Shown piece after piece: positions 42,079 to 50,479 of a stretch of DNA of 64,000 nt. The translations under genes and the position numbers were made by a program. The notes below the pieces were generated by a model. It did not search any database, was not told where the DNA came from, and worked only from the letters and a program-made list of their open reading frames with translations. Within the stretch, counting starts at the first letter, position 1. Every line of letters starts with the position of its first letter. This DNA comes from Terriglobus saanensis SP1PR4 (GTDB lineage Bacteria > Acidobacteriota > Terriglobia > Terriglobales > Acidobacteriaceae), in the NCBI RefSeq assembly GCF_000179915.2, contig NC_014963.1, positions 1,736,001-1,800,000 of the forward strand. The letters run 5' to 3'.

Positions 42079-42564
42079 TCAGGACAACTCTTTACCTGCC
42101 GGTTCGGCAGCGACCAGAATCGTAAGCGCCAAACCAGCCAAAAGCACCGCACCTTCAACCCGCGTAGACCAGGCATGCCGAGCATCGAAGTCCCGACGAA
42201 GGGGACTGTCAGGCATCAGCGCCGTGATATAGCCGGAAGCGGCGGCACGGTCGCGCTCCATGGGAATCAAAATAAAGACATTCGAGGCGTAAGTGAGCGC
42301 CATCATCGCGACGGCCAGGCCGATCTGCCCGTAGATCTTGTAGGCGTGCTGCTTCAGAAGGCGAACAGCAAGAATGATGGCCACGCCGCACCACAATCCG
42401 ATAGCGTGAAGCGAATGCAGCGACGCTCCGACAACCAGGCCCGCCAGTTGCGAAGACGGCAGAACCCGAAAGGCCGTGGGTGCGAGGACAGCGCCAAAGA
42501 AGAGGATGCTACCGAGCCAGAGGATGAGGGCAAAGAGGCGGAGCGTTCGCGCGAGGGTAAGCAT
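42079..42564 (-). CDS. DUF4149-type four-helix membrane protein
   Basis: A 161-residue membrane protein with four helices. LRLFALILWLGSILFFGAVLAPTAF and the second-helix SLHAIGLWCG are typical of DUF4149, which is related to eukaryotic TMEM205. Function is not known. It is the last gene of the minus-strand operon that starts at ccmF, ten bases after htpX. Confidence 0.8.
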   Translation of the reverse strand: MLTLARTLRLFALILWLGSILFFGAVLAPTAFRVLPSSQLAGLVVGASLHSLHAIGLWCGVAIILAVRLLKQHAYKIYGQIGLAVAMMALTYASNVFILIPMERDRAAASGYITALMPDSPLRRDFDARHAWSTRVEGAVLLAGLALTILVAAEPAGKELS

Positions 42565-42573
42565 ACGTTGATT

Positions 42574-43428
42574 CTAGATGTGGTCGCGGCCGATGAGACG
42601 CTCGATACGCTTCGCCATCGGCGGATGCGTCGAAAAGAGGGAAGCGAAGTCGGCTCCGCTGATGCGTGGCGCATTGATGAACATGTGGGCCGTGTTGGCG
42701 CTGGCGAACGTTGGTACGCGGGCGCTAGCGGCACCGATCTTCTGGAGCGCACGGGCTAGAGCATAGGGATTCCCGGTCATTGCGGCGCCACTGGCGTCGG
42801 CCTCGTACTCGCGTGTGCGCGAAACCCAAAGCTGAATCAGCGTGGCCGCGATGGGAGCGAGGATGAGCATAAAGAGTGCTCCGATGCCTCCGCCGTTGCG
42901 GTCACGGCTGTCGCGGCCGCCGTATCCGCCGAAGATCATGCCCCAGCGACCGATGTGCGCGATCCAGGTGATGGCACCGGCGAGCGTGGCGGCGATGGAA
43001 GCGGTAAGAATGTCGCGGTTCCGGACGTGGCTCAGTTCGTGAGCGAGCACACCTTCCAGCTCTTCATCGTCGAGCAGTTGGAGGATCCCTTGCGTAACGG
43101 CGACCGAGGCGTGCTCGGGGTTACGACCGGTGGCGAAGGCGTTCGCCGAGTTGTCGGGAAGCGTGTACAGCTTCGGCATGGGAAGTCCCTGCTTCTGCGT
43201 CAGGCGTTCCACAATGGCGTAAACACGGGGAAGCTGCTCGCGCGTCGCAGGCTGTGCGTTGGACATCCGCAGGGCGATCTTGTCAGAGTAGAAGTAGCTG
43301 ACGAAGTTCATGATGCCCGCTATAAGCAAGGCGATGGTCATGCCGTTGGAGCCGCCAAAGGCGCGTCCAATGCCAAGAAGCAGCAGCGTCATCAACGTGA
43401 GAAGAAGCGTGCTTTTGAAGGTGTTCAT
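42574..43428 (-). CDS. htpX: HtpX-type membrane zinc metalloprotease
   Basis: A 284-residue protease with two N-terminal helices (5-22, 30-47), the zinc motif HELSH at 130-134 (Glu131 catalytic), two further helices, and the third ligand Glu in SRTREYEADASGA near 209. HtpX degrades misfolded inner-membrane proteins under envelope stress. It shares an operon with cytochrome c assembly genes, where it could survey membrane protein quality. Confidence 0.94.
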   Translation of the reverse strand: MNTFKSTLLLTLMTLLLLGIGRAFGGSNGMTIALLIAGIMNFVSYFYSDKIALRMSNAQPATREQLPRVYAIVERLTQKQGLPMPKLYTLPDNSANAFATGRNPEHASVAVTQGILQLLDDEELEGVLAHELSHVRNRDILTASIAATLAGAITWIAHIGRWGMIFGGYGGRDSRDRNGGGIGALFMLILAPIAATLIQLWVSRTREYEADASGAAMTGNPYALARALQKIGAASARVPTFASANTAHMFINAPRISGADFASLFSTHPPMAKRIERLIGRDHI

Positions 43429-43449
43429 CCGTAGATGTCTCCTGCAGAA

Positions 43450-44781
43450 TTAGACGTTTGAACCTGCAGGGGGATTCGTTCGCCGAGAGATCGCCCGCTG
43501 CAGGACGATGTCAAAGGCTGCGCGTGCGCGGAGATACTCCTCTTCCGAAATCCTGCCGGAGAGACGGTCTGTTTCGAGCGAAAAGAGTTCGTCGCGCAGA
43601 ACAGTTTCCAGCGTGGTTGTGGAGGCCACTGCAACCTGCATGGGCAGCGGAGCGGACGGCGTGCCCGCGATTGCTTCCGTGGTTGCAGGAGGTCCACCAC
43701 GCAGCATGACACCAGCACCCACAGCAAGAAGAAGGGCAATGCCCGCGATAATCCACCACTTATACTTGGTCAGCGGGTCGGGCGTGTTGATGGGATCGGC
43801 CATACCGCCGCCGGGCTTGTTGTCCGCGGTCCCGGCTGCCGCTGGTGCGGCTCCGGAGGCATCACCCGTCGCAGGTCCGCCGTTCGCGCCTTGATCGGCG
43901 GAGGGCTGACCATTGGTATCCGTCTGGCGCGGAAGCTCGCCCGTGCCCGAAACCGTGAAGCCGACGAGCGCTCCGGCGGGAAGGCTGCGCGCCACGTAGG
44001 TCTGCGCATTGACTTCATCTGTGATCGGCGAGAAAGGCGTATTACCCGCGTCGAACTTCATGCTCTTCGCCATGATGATAACGACCGTATCCGTGGTCAT
44101 CGTGGGTGTGGAGGCAAAGTGGAAGCTGCCGGTATAGGGCAGGTGGTACGAGATCTGGAAACGTGTCTGACCGGGGCGAACGGGAAAGATGAAGGCGTAA
44201 TGGCCCTTTTCCGTGAGCGGAACCGGCGGGGATTGTACGGGCATGCTTCCCTGGCTGAGCGCGGCAGAGCCTTCGACGACGGCGCCCTCAGGCAGCTGGA
44301 AGTCAAAGGAACGGTCGGAGAACTGGGTGCGCGGTGGGTTGGACTCGTTCTTGATGAAGAAGTTTTCGACGACCTTCAGGCCCGTTCCGGCAGGGTCGGT
44401 CTGGATGCGGAACAGGTTGGCCTCGATGGAGACACCGGCGACCTTTGGCGCTGAGTTGAAGACTTCTACTTCGACGCTTTCGGTTCCCGGAGGTGCGGGG
44501 CGGAAGTAGTTGGCCTTGTCATGAGTCACCCGGACGAGATGCATCCCTTCGTCGGGCACATCGAGCGTGAAGTGACCGCGCGCGTCCGTTTTGGTGTGCG
44601 CTGCTTCCTGCATTCCCTGCGCCAGGCGGATCAGGACGACGTCGTCACCGGCCGCTGGCTTGTTGACGGTCTTGTTCGTGACCACGCCCGTAATGGTTCC
44701 GGCGGCGAAGGCAGGAAGGGCGAAGACGGCGGAGGCGAGGACGGGGAGCAGAAGAGATTTCAGAGGGAAGCGCACAGGCAA
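43450..44781 (-). CDS. Secreted/membrane protein with carboxypeptidase-regulatory-like domain in the ccm operon
   Basis: A 443-residue protein. A signal peptide (LLLPVLASAVFALPAFA) leads to a CarboxypepD_reg-like domain (ITGVVTNKTVNKPAAGDDVVLI, DARGHFTLDVPDEGMHLVRVTH), then a beta-rich region to about 290. A Gly/Ala/Pro linker, one helix (WWIIAGIALLLAVGAGVML) and a cytoplasmic tail follow. The tail segment LETDRLSGRISEEEYLRARAAFD resembles the short helical motif of CcmI. I do not recognise a named family; position suggests an accessory role in cytochrome c maturation. Confidence 0.75.
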   Translation of the reverse strand: MPVRFPLKSLLLPVLASAVFALPAFAAGTITGVVTNKTVNKPAAGDDVVLIRLAQGMQEAAHTKTDARGHFTLDVPDEGMHLVRVTHDKANYFRPAPPGTESVEVEVFNSAPKVAGVSIEANLFRIQTDPAGTGLKVVENFFIKNESNPPRTQFSDRSFDFQLPEGAVVEGSAALSQGSMPVQSPPVPLTEKGHYAFIFPVRPGQTRFQISYHLPYTGSFHFASTPTMTTDTVVIIMAKSMKFDAGNTPFSPITDEVNAQTYVARSLPAGALVGFTVSGTGELPRQTDTNGQPSADQGANGGPATGDASGAAPAAAGTADNKPGGGMADPINTPDPLTKYKWWIIAGIALLLAVGAGVMLRGGPPATTEAIAGTPSAPLPMQVAVASTTTLETVLRDELFSLETDRLSGRISEEEYLRARAAFDIVLQRAISRRTNPPAGSNV

Positions 44782-44811
44782 AGGATATCGCTTTCGAGAG
44801 AGTTAGGCGCT

Positions 44812-45075
44812 TTATGGGCGGAGTGTGTCGATTTCGGCGATGACATGGGCGGCTTCGTCTTCGAGCGAGGCGCGCTGCGTGACATAGTCTTCTTCCGGGT
44901 ATTTTCCGGCGCGGTACTCGAAGTTCAGGTCGCGCAGATTTTCGTAGATGACATCGCGGCGCTCGTCGAGGTAGTCGACGCGGGTCTTGGCCCGTTGGAC
45001 GAAGGGATTCTCATCCGGCCAGAAGGTGTACGCGAAGAGGATGAGAAGGAGGACGACTCCAGCGAGGATGCCCAT
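44812..45075 (-). CDS. Small CcmI-like membrane-anchored protein
   Basis: An 87-residue protein with one N-terminal helix (ILAGVVLLLILFAYTFW) and a charged helical tail (RRDVIYENLRDLNFEYRAGK, then YPEEDYVTQRASLEDEAAHV). The helix-plus-coiled pattern with EEDY resembles the N-terminal part of CcmI, which helps present apocytochrome c to the haem lyase; the TPR part is missing. It overlaps ccmH by one base. Confidence 0.7.
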   Translation of the reverse strand: MGILAGVVLLLILFAYTFWPDENPFVQRAKTRVDYLDERRDVIYENLRDLNFEYRAGKYPEEDYVTQRASLEDEAAHVIAEIDTLRP

Positions 45076-45545
45076 CAGTATTCGGTGTCCCTTCGAATGC
45101 GGTCGCGGAGATCGTTGCTCGATGCCTGCGGAGCTGAGGGGATACCAGCAACGGCAGGCTGGGACCGACGGTTCCAGCGGTGAACGATATAGATCGTCCC
45201 GAAGGTGGCCAGTAGAAAGAGCGAGACGGGAACGATCCAGGCTGCATTGTCGAAGCCGCCACGCATAGGTGTAGCCAGAACGGTGGGGCCGTACTTGGCG
45301 GCGAACCAGTTGAAGATACTGGTATCACCGTCACCGCCTGCGATCTTTGTTCTCAGTTCCGCGATCAGCTTCGGCGAATCGGGGCAGCCGACGTGATTGC
45401 ACTCCACCAGGATCTGCGTGCAGCCGCAGGTGCAGACGAGTTTGTGGCCGATGCTGTTGAAACGTCCCGCAGCGTCGGTTGCGCCCATCGCGAGAACCGA
45501 CGCAAAGAAGAGAACGACGAGTTGCGAAGTCCGGCGACGCGTCAT
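45075..45545 (-). CDS. ccmH: Cytochrome c biogenesis protein CcmH/CycL type
   Basis: A 156-residue protein with a signal/anchor helix, a periplasmic redox segment and a C-terminal helix (WIVPVSLFLLATFGTIYIVHRW). The motif is LVCTCGCTQILVECNHVGC with Cys38, 40, 42, 49 and 54, richer than the classical LRCxxCQ but usual for this phylum's version. It would reduce the CXXCH cysteines of apocytochrome c for haem attachment. It overlaps ccmF by four bases. Confidence 0.88.
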   Translation of the reverse strand: MTRRRTSQLVVLFFASVLAMGATDAAGRFNSIGHKLVCTCGCTQILVECNHVGCPDSPKLIAELRTKIAGGDGDTSIFNWFAAKYGPTVLATPMRGGFDNAAWIVPVSLFLLATFGTIYIVHRWNRRSQPAVAGIPSAPQASSNDLRDRIRRDTEY

Positions 45546-47644
45546 ACGCTACCTCCTGCGACCGGCTGCAGCTCCCGCTCTTCGCGTTTGGGCGTAAGGC
45601 TTCCCGTAAGCGCCGGACGGATCGAAGGAGCCAGCGCGATAAAGGTTCCCAGGATCACAATGCCCACGCCAACCCAGATCCATGAGACGAGCGGATTCAG
45701 GAAGACCTTGATGATGGGGCGGTTCGTCTCGGGATTGCGGCCTTCAAAGACGACATACAGATCGCGTGCCATCGTGGAGTGAATCGCCACCATGGTGGAG
45801 CTGGTCTGGCTGGCGTTGTAGAAGCGCTTTTCAGGGGCAAGCTGCGTAATCTTTTTGGAGCCTTTGTAGACGTCCAGCAGGGCATAGTCAGTGTCGTAGT
45901 TTTTATTTGAATCCTGCGTGAAGCTCTGGCAGATGAGCTTGTAGCCCCCGACTTCGATCGAATCGCCAAAGCCCATCTCCAGCTCCTTCGACTGATTGAA
46001 GGCCGAACCGGCAAGACCGGCGAAGAGAACGACGATGCCGAAGTGAACGAGGTATCCGCCGTAGCGGCGCGTATTGCGCCGGACCAGAAGAATGCCCGAG
46101 GAGAGCAGGTTCTTCCGTGTTTGCGTGCGGACGACACCCGCGCCGCGGAGAAACTCCGAGCTGATAGCGGTGACGACACCCGCGCCGATAGAGAAGGCAA
46201 GCAGGGCATAGATACCGCCCGCCGCTTCATCGTCCTTCCAGGGGCGAACGCCGAAGGCGATCAGAACGACCGCCGTGAAGACAACGGCGATACAGGGAAG
46301 GATCATGTTGCGGCGGATTGACCGCAGCGAGGTAGAGCGCCACGCGAGAAGCGGACCCACTCCGGTAAGGAAGAGCAGAAAGAGACCGACCGGGACAGCG
46401 ACGCGATTGAAGTAGGGCGCTCCCATCGTGACCTTCGATCCCTGCACGTACTCACTCAGAACGGGAAAGAGTGTTCCCCACAGGATGGTGAAGCAGGCGG
46501 CGAGAAGGACGAGGTTGTTGAAGAGGAAGCTGGCTTCGCGGGAGACAACGGATTCAAGCTTGTTTTCACTCTTCAGATGATCGCGCTGGAGGAAGTAGGT
46601 AAAGAGACAGACGACAAAGATGATGCATAGGAAGGTCGTAAACCAGCTTCCGATGCTGCTCTGCGCAAAGGCATGGACAGAACTGACGATGCCGGAGCGT
46701 GTGAGCAGCGTGCCGAGGATCGTTAGCATGAAGGTAATGAAGATAAGCCAGACATTCCAGCTCTTCATCATGCCGCGTTTTTCCTGCATCATGACCGAGT
46801 GCAGAAAGGCGGTTCCGGTGAGCCAGGGAAGGAAGCTGGCGTTTTCAACCGGATCCCATCCCCAATAGCCACCCCATCCCAGAACCGCATAGGCCCAGTG
46901 CATGCCGAGACAGATGCCGCAGGTGAGGAAAAGCCACGCAATCATGGTCCAGCGGCGGGTAATCGCGATCCACTTTTCTCCGGGATAGCGCATCATGAGC
47001 GCGCCTAGAGCAAAGGCAAACGGAACGGCAAAGCCGACATAGCCGAAGTACAACATCGGAGGATGGATCACCATCTCCGGGTATTGCAGGAGGGGATTGA
47101 GACCGAATCCATCCGGCTGGGGTTCGCCCTGCCAGAGAGCGAAGGGGGGCGCGGCGAAGTTGAGCAGCAGGAGGAAGAAGATCTGCGCGCCAGCAAGAAT
47201 CGTGGAGGCGTAGGCGGAAAGCCGGACATCCACCTTGTGCTTCAGCCGAAGTACGAAGCCGTAGCCGCAGAGGAGAAAGGCCCAGAGGAGCAGGGAACCT
47301 TCCTGCCCGCTCCAGAGAGCGGAAAACTTGTAGGCCGGATTCAGATCGCGGTTGGTGTGGTGAAGGATGTACGCGACGGAGTAGTCGTTGGTGAAAGATG
47401 CCCAGACGAGGGAAAAGGCGGCGGTTGCGACGGCGATAAAGCTTGCGATACCTGCACGTCGGGCGGTTTCGGCCAGCTTTTCAGGAGAGATGCGCCCGCG
47501 ACGCCCATGGGCCATCTGCCAGAGGGCGATGCTACCGGCCAGCAGGGTATAAACGCTCAACATTAAAGCAAGAAGAAGAGCGAAGCTTCCGAACTGGGGC
47601 ATCGGATGGGAGAGCGCGGGGGCTGTGGTGAGCTGCTGATTCAT
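45542..47644 (-). CDS. ccmF: Cytochrome c haem lyase subunit CcmF
   Basis: A 700-residue polytopic protein. The tryptophan-rich haem-handling WWD segment reads WGGYWGWDPVENASFLPWL, and conserved histidine-bearing loops flank it (HPPMLYFGYVG; HWAYAVLGWGG). About 14-15 helices are seen, plus a large periplasmic domain near 590-660. It joins haem to apocytochrome c with CcmH and CcmI. ccmA-E and ccmG are not in the window, so the rest of the system lies elsewhere. Confidence 0.95.
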   Translation of the reverse strand: MNQQLTTAPALSHPMPQFGSFALLLALMLSVYTLLAGSIALWQMAHGRRGRISPEKLAETARRAGIASFIAVATAAFSLVWASFTNDYSVAYILHHTNRDLNPAYKFSALWSGQEGSLLLWAFLLCGYGFVLRLKHKVDVRLSAYASTILAGAQIFFLLLLNFAAPPFALWQGEPQPDGFGLNPLLQYPEMVIHPPMLYFGYVGFAVPFAFALGALMMRYPGEKWIAITRRWTMIAWLFLTCGICLGMHWAYAVLGWGGYWGWDPVENASFLPWLTGTAFLHSVMMQEKRGMMKSWNVWLIFITFMLTILGTLLTRSGIVSSVHAFAQSSIGSWFTTFLCIIFVVCLFTYFLQRDHLKSENKLESVVSREASFLFNNLVLLAACFTILWGTLFPVLSEYVQGSKVTMGAPYFNRVAVPVGLFLLFLTGVGPLLAWRSTSLRSIRRNMILPCIAVVFTAVVLIAFGVRPWKDDEAAGGIYALLAFSIGAGVVTAISSEFLRGAGVVRTQTRKNLLSSGILLVRRNTRRYGGYLVHFGIVVLFAGLAGSAFNQSKELEMGFGDSIEVGGYKLICQSFTQDSNKNYDTDYALLDVYKGSKKITQLAPEKRFYNASQTSSTMVAIHSTMARDLYVVFEGRNPETNRPIIKVFLNPLVSWIWVGVGIVILGTFIALAPSIRPALTGSLTPKREERELQPVAGGSV

Positions 47645-47688
47645 AGCGCAACTCTATTCTCGCAGGCGAGAGCGCCATGGGCAACGAA

Positions 47689-48132
47689 TCAGAGGCTTTT
47701 CGCGGCGGTAATCGGATCTAGGAGTTTTTGGCTGGCGAGGCGGTGAACGCTGGCGAGCAGATTGTCCGGAAGGAGCGGTTTCAGGCGGAAGAGAACGTTA
47801 AGGTCGTGATACTCCTCCTCGGCTTCTTCCATGCCACTGATCACGAGGACCGGAATATTCGGCTTGAGCAGCCTGAGTTCCCGTACGAACTGGGACCCGT
47901 TCATGCCAGGCATCACGTGGTCTGTGATGACAAGACTGATTTCAGCGGGAAAATCGTTTTCACGAAACTGTTCCAGGGCGCGCATGGGATTTAAAGCGGG
48001 GATAACAAAATAGCCCGCGCGCTTCAGGATCGTCTGGCGTGTGGCAGCCTGAATGGCGTTGTCATCAATCAGCAGAACGGTCACCTGCCTGTTTTCAGGC
48101 ATGGTCGCATCAGGGAGATCCAAATCCAACAT
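47689..48132 (-). CDS. Single-domain response regulator
   Basis: A receiver domain of about 147 residues with no output domain. VTVLLIDDNAIQ holds the acidic pair, LVITDHVMPGMNG the phospho-acceptor Asp, VLVISGME the switch Ser, and FRLKPLLPDNLL the conserved Lys. It resembles CheY-like or phosphorelay intermediates; no histidine kinase is near. The start is uncertain: ATG 48132 has GGAGG very close, a TTG lies at 48141, and another ATG lies 30 bases downstream. Confidence 0.85.
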   Translation of the reverse strand: MLDLDLPDATMPENRQVTVLLIDDNAIQAATRQTILKRAGYFVIPALNPMRALEQFRENDFPAEISLVITDHVMPGMNGSQFVRELRLLKPNIPVLVISGMEEAEEEYHDLNVLFRLKPLLPDNLLASVHRLASQKLLDPITAAKSL

Positions 48133-48312
48133 TTCCTCCAACTAGATAGGGGCCCGTCGTCGCCAGGTTACTTCCAGCTTTTTATCTGGTTCAAAGTTTG
48201 AGATGCAAAGGAAGGATTCAGGTTGTCTGCGAGGTGAGAAGATCAATCAGTAGACTCTTCCGGGATAAAGCCGGTAGGCTTTGGGTCGATAGATCACGCA
48301 GCGGGGCAAACC

Positions 48313-50121
48313 TTGAATCTGACTTATATTGACTGGCTGATCATGGCGGTCTACTTTACGTTCGTCCTTGGCATCGGTGTGGCGCTGAAGCGTTACATGC
48401 GTACAAGCCATGACTTTTTCCTTGCCGGACGCTCCATCCCCGCATGGGTTTGCGGCCTGGCATTTATTTCGGCGAATCTCGGTGCGCAGGAAGTTATCGG
48501 AATGGGTGCTTCCGGCGCGAAGTACGGTATCGCCACGAGTCATTTTTACTGGATCGGCGCGATCCCGGCGATGGTGTTCGTCGGTATTTTCATGATGCCG
48601 TTCTATTACGGGTCTAAAGCGAGGAGCGTTCCCGAGTATCTGCGGATGCGCTTTGACGAAAAGACGCGCGCGATCAATGCATTCTCCTTTGCCATCATGA
48701 CCGTCTTCTCGTCCGGCATCTCCATGTACGCCATGGCGTTGCTGATCCAGACCTTGGGCCTTTTCCACGGCATTATTCCAGACCAGTATGTCTTCCATGT
48801 TTCCATCGTGCTGTCTGCGGTGATCGTGCTGGGATATATCTTCCTCGGTGGTCTCACGAGCGCGATCTATAACGAAGTGCTGCAGTTCTTTCTCATCGTG
48901 GCGGGTTTTGTGCCGCTGGTCTTTATTGGCCTGCACAATGTCGGCGGATGGCATGGAATTCAGCAGCGTTTGCCAGTGGCGTTTACTCACTCATGGCGCG
49001 GCATGAGTCACGCGAACACGAATCCCCTGGGCGTGGAGTGGTTCGGTCTCACCATGGGGCTCGGGTTTGTGCTGAGCTTCGGTTACTGGTGCACGGACTT
49101 TCTCGTGGTGCAGCGCGCCATGGCTGCCGACAGTGAAGAGTCGGCACGTCGCGTGCCGCTCATTGCGGCTATCCCCAAGATGTTCTTTCCGTTCCTGGTC
49201 ATTCTGCCCGGCTTGATTGCGGTTGCCGCACCTGCGATTGCGAACAAGGTTGGTCCGGCGGTCATGTCGAGCTCGGGCGCGATGACGGGTGTCGGCGCCG
49301 TCGATGCGAATGTTCCTGCGAGCAAGGGTCTGATTCCCGTAAAAACCGATCCCGTCAGCGGACACGCTGTTTTGGATGACAAGGGCAATCCGGTCTACAA
49401 CTACGATCTCGCGATCCCGATCCTTTTGCTTCACTACTTTCCGACGGGCATCCTCGGCCTGGGACTTACGGCGCTGCTGGCAAGCTTCATGTCGGGCATG
49501 GCGGGTAACGTTACTGCCTTCAATACCGTCTGGACGTATGACATCTACCAGAGCTACATCAACAAGAAGGCCACCGACGCGCACTATCTCTGGATGGGCA
49601 GGATGGCGACCATCGGGGGCATCCTGTTATCCATCGGCGCGGCCTATCTGGCAACCGGGTTCAACAACATCATGGACGCGCTGCAACTTGTCTTCAGTTT
49701 TGTAAACGCTCCACTCTTTGCGACGTTCCTGCTGGGCATGTTCTGGAAGAAGACCACCGGCCATGCTGCTTTCATTGGCCTGATCTCTGGAACGGTGGCA
49801 GCCCTGGTGCATCATGGCCTTACGCTTCCGCTGGACTATTCGCCCGGCATTCACGGCGCATGGATCCACCTCGTTCACACCTATCCGAGCGACATGGCGC
49901 AGAACTTCTGGACGGCGATCTTTGCCTTCGGGACCAACCTGTTTGTGACAATTGCAATCAGCCTGGTGACAACGCCACGTCCGGAGTCGGAGCTTGTCGG
50001 CCTGGTGTATTCGCTGACGCCGAAGCCAGCCGAGCATCATCTGCGCTGGTACCAGAAGCCCTCTACGCTCGCCATTGCTGTGCTGGCGATGCTCGTCGTC
50101 TTGAATCTAGTCTTCGCATAG
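48313..50121 (+). CDS. Sodium:solute symporter (SSS/SGLT family)
   Basis: A 602-residue transporter with about 14 helices. DWLIMAVYFTFVLGIGVAL, SHDFFLAGRSIPAWVCGLAFISANLGAQEVIGMG and GGLTSAIYNEVLQFFLIVAG are typical of the SGLT branch, which imports sugars or related solutes with sodium. A long insertion near residues 320-365 between helices is rich in Val/Asp/Lys. The start is TTG 48313; the next in-frame ATG (48343) would cut into the first helix. A small membrane protein follows nine bases after its stop. Confidence 0.88.
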   Translation: MNLTYIDWLIMAVYFTFVLGIGVALKRYMRTSHDFFLAGRSIPAWVCGLAFISANLGAQEVIGMGASGAKYGIATSHFYWIGAIPAMVFVGIFMMPFYYGSKARSVPEYLRMRFDEKTRAINAFSFAIMTVFSSGISMYAMALLIQTLGLFHGIIPDQYVFHVSIVLSAVIVLGYIFLGGLTSAIYNEVLQFFLIVAGFVPLVFIGLHNVGGWHGIQQRLPVAFTHSWRGMSHANTNPLGVEWFGLTMGLGFVLSFGYWCTDFLVVQRAMAADSEESARRVPLIAAIPKMFFPFLVILPGLIAVAAPAIANKVGPAVMSSSGAMTGVGAVDANVPASKGLIPVKTDPVSGHAVLDDKGNPVYNYDLAIPILLLHYFPTGILGLGLTALLASFMSGMAGNVTAFNTVWTYDIYQSYINKKATDAHYLWMGRMATIGGILLSIGAAYLATGFNNIMDALQLVFSFVNAPLFATFLLGMFWKKTTGHAAFIGLISGTVAALVHHGLTLPLDYSPGIHGAWIHLVHTYPSDMAQNFWTAIFAFGTNLFVTIAISLVTTPRPESELVGLVYSLTPKPAEHHLRWYQKPSTLAIAVLAMLVVLNLVFA

Positions 50122-50129
50122 GAGGTCGC

Positions 50130-50393
50130 ATGGGTCTTGATATTCGCATTCCGCTGGGCATGATGTTTCTCGCGACAGGCGGCATGATGCTGCTCTACGG
50201 CCTCTTCTCGCGCGGCAGCGCCATCTACGAAAAGTCGCTGGGGATCAACATCAATCTTTACTGGGGCCTGGTGATGTTCGTTTTTGGGCTGGTGATGTTT
50301 CTCTTCGGACGTCGCGCGAAATGGCAGAACGATCCCGTCAATCCGCGCCCGTGGGAGCGCGAAGGGGAAGAACCTCGTCGTGGCGGTCACTAG
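50130..50393 (+). CDS. Small two-helix membrane protein after the SSS symporter
   Basis: An 87-residue protein with two helices (PLGMMFLATGGMMLLYGLF; LYWGLVMFVFGLVMFLFG) and a polar, charged tail. GGAGG precedes the ATG by four bases and overlaps the symporter stop region, so the two are co-translated. It may be an accessory subunit. Its frame continues upstream over the symporter, which is not coding. Confidence 0.8.
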   Translation: MGLDIRIPLGMMFLATGGMMLLYGLFSRGSAIYEKSLGININLYWGLVMFVFGLVMFLFGRRAKWQNDPVNPRPWEREGEEPRRGGH

Positions 50394-50479
50394 ATTGCAG
50401 GTTCCGGAATGCTACAGCCGTGTTGCCTCGAGGATGTCTTCCACACGCTCGCTCTCTCTGAAACTGCGATAATCGGCAT

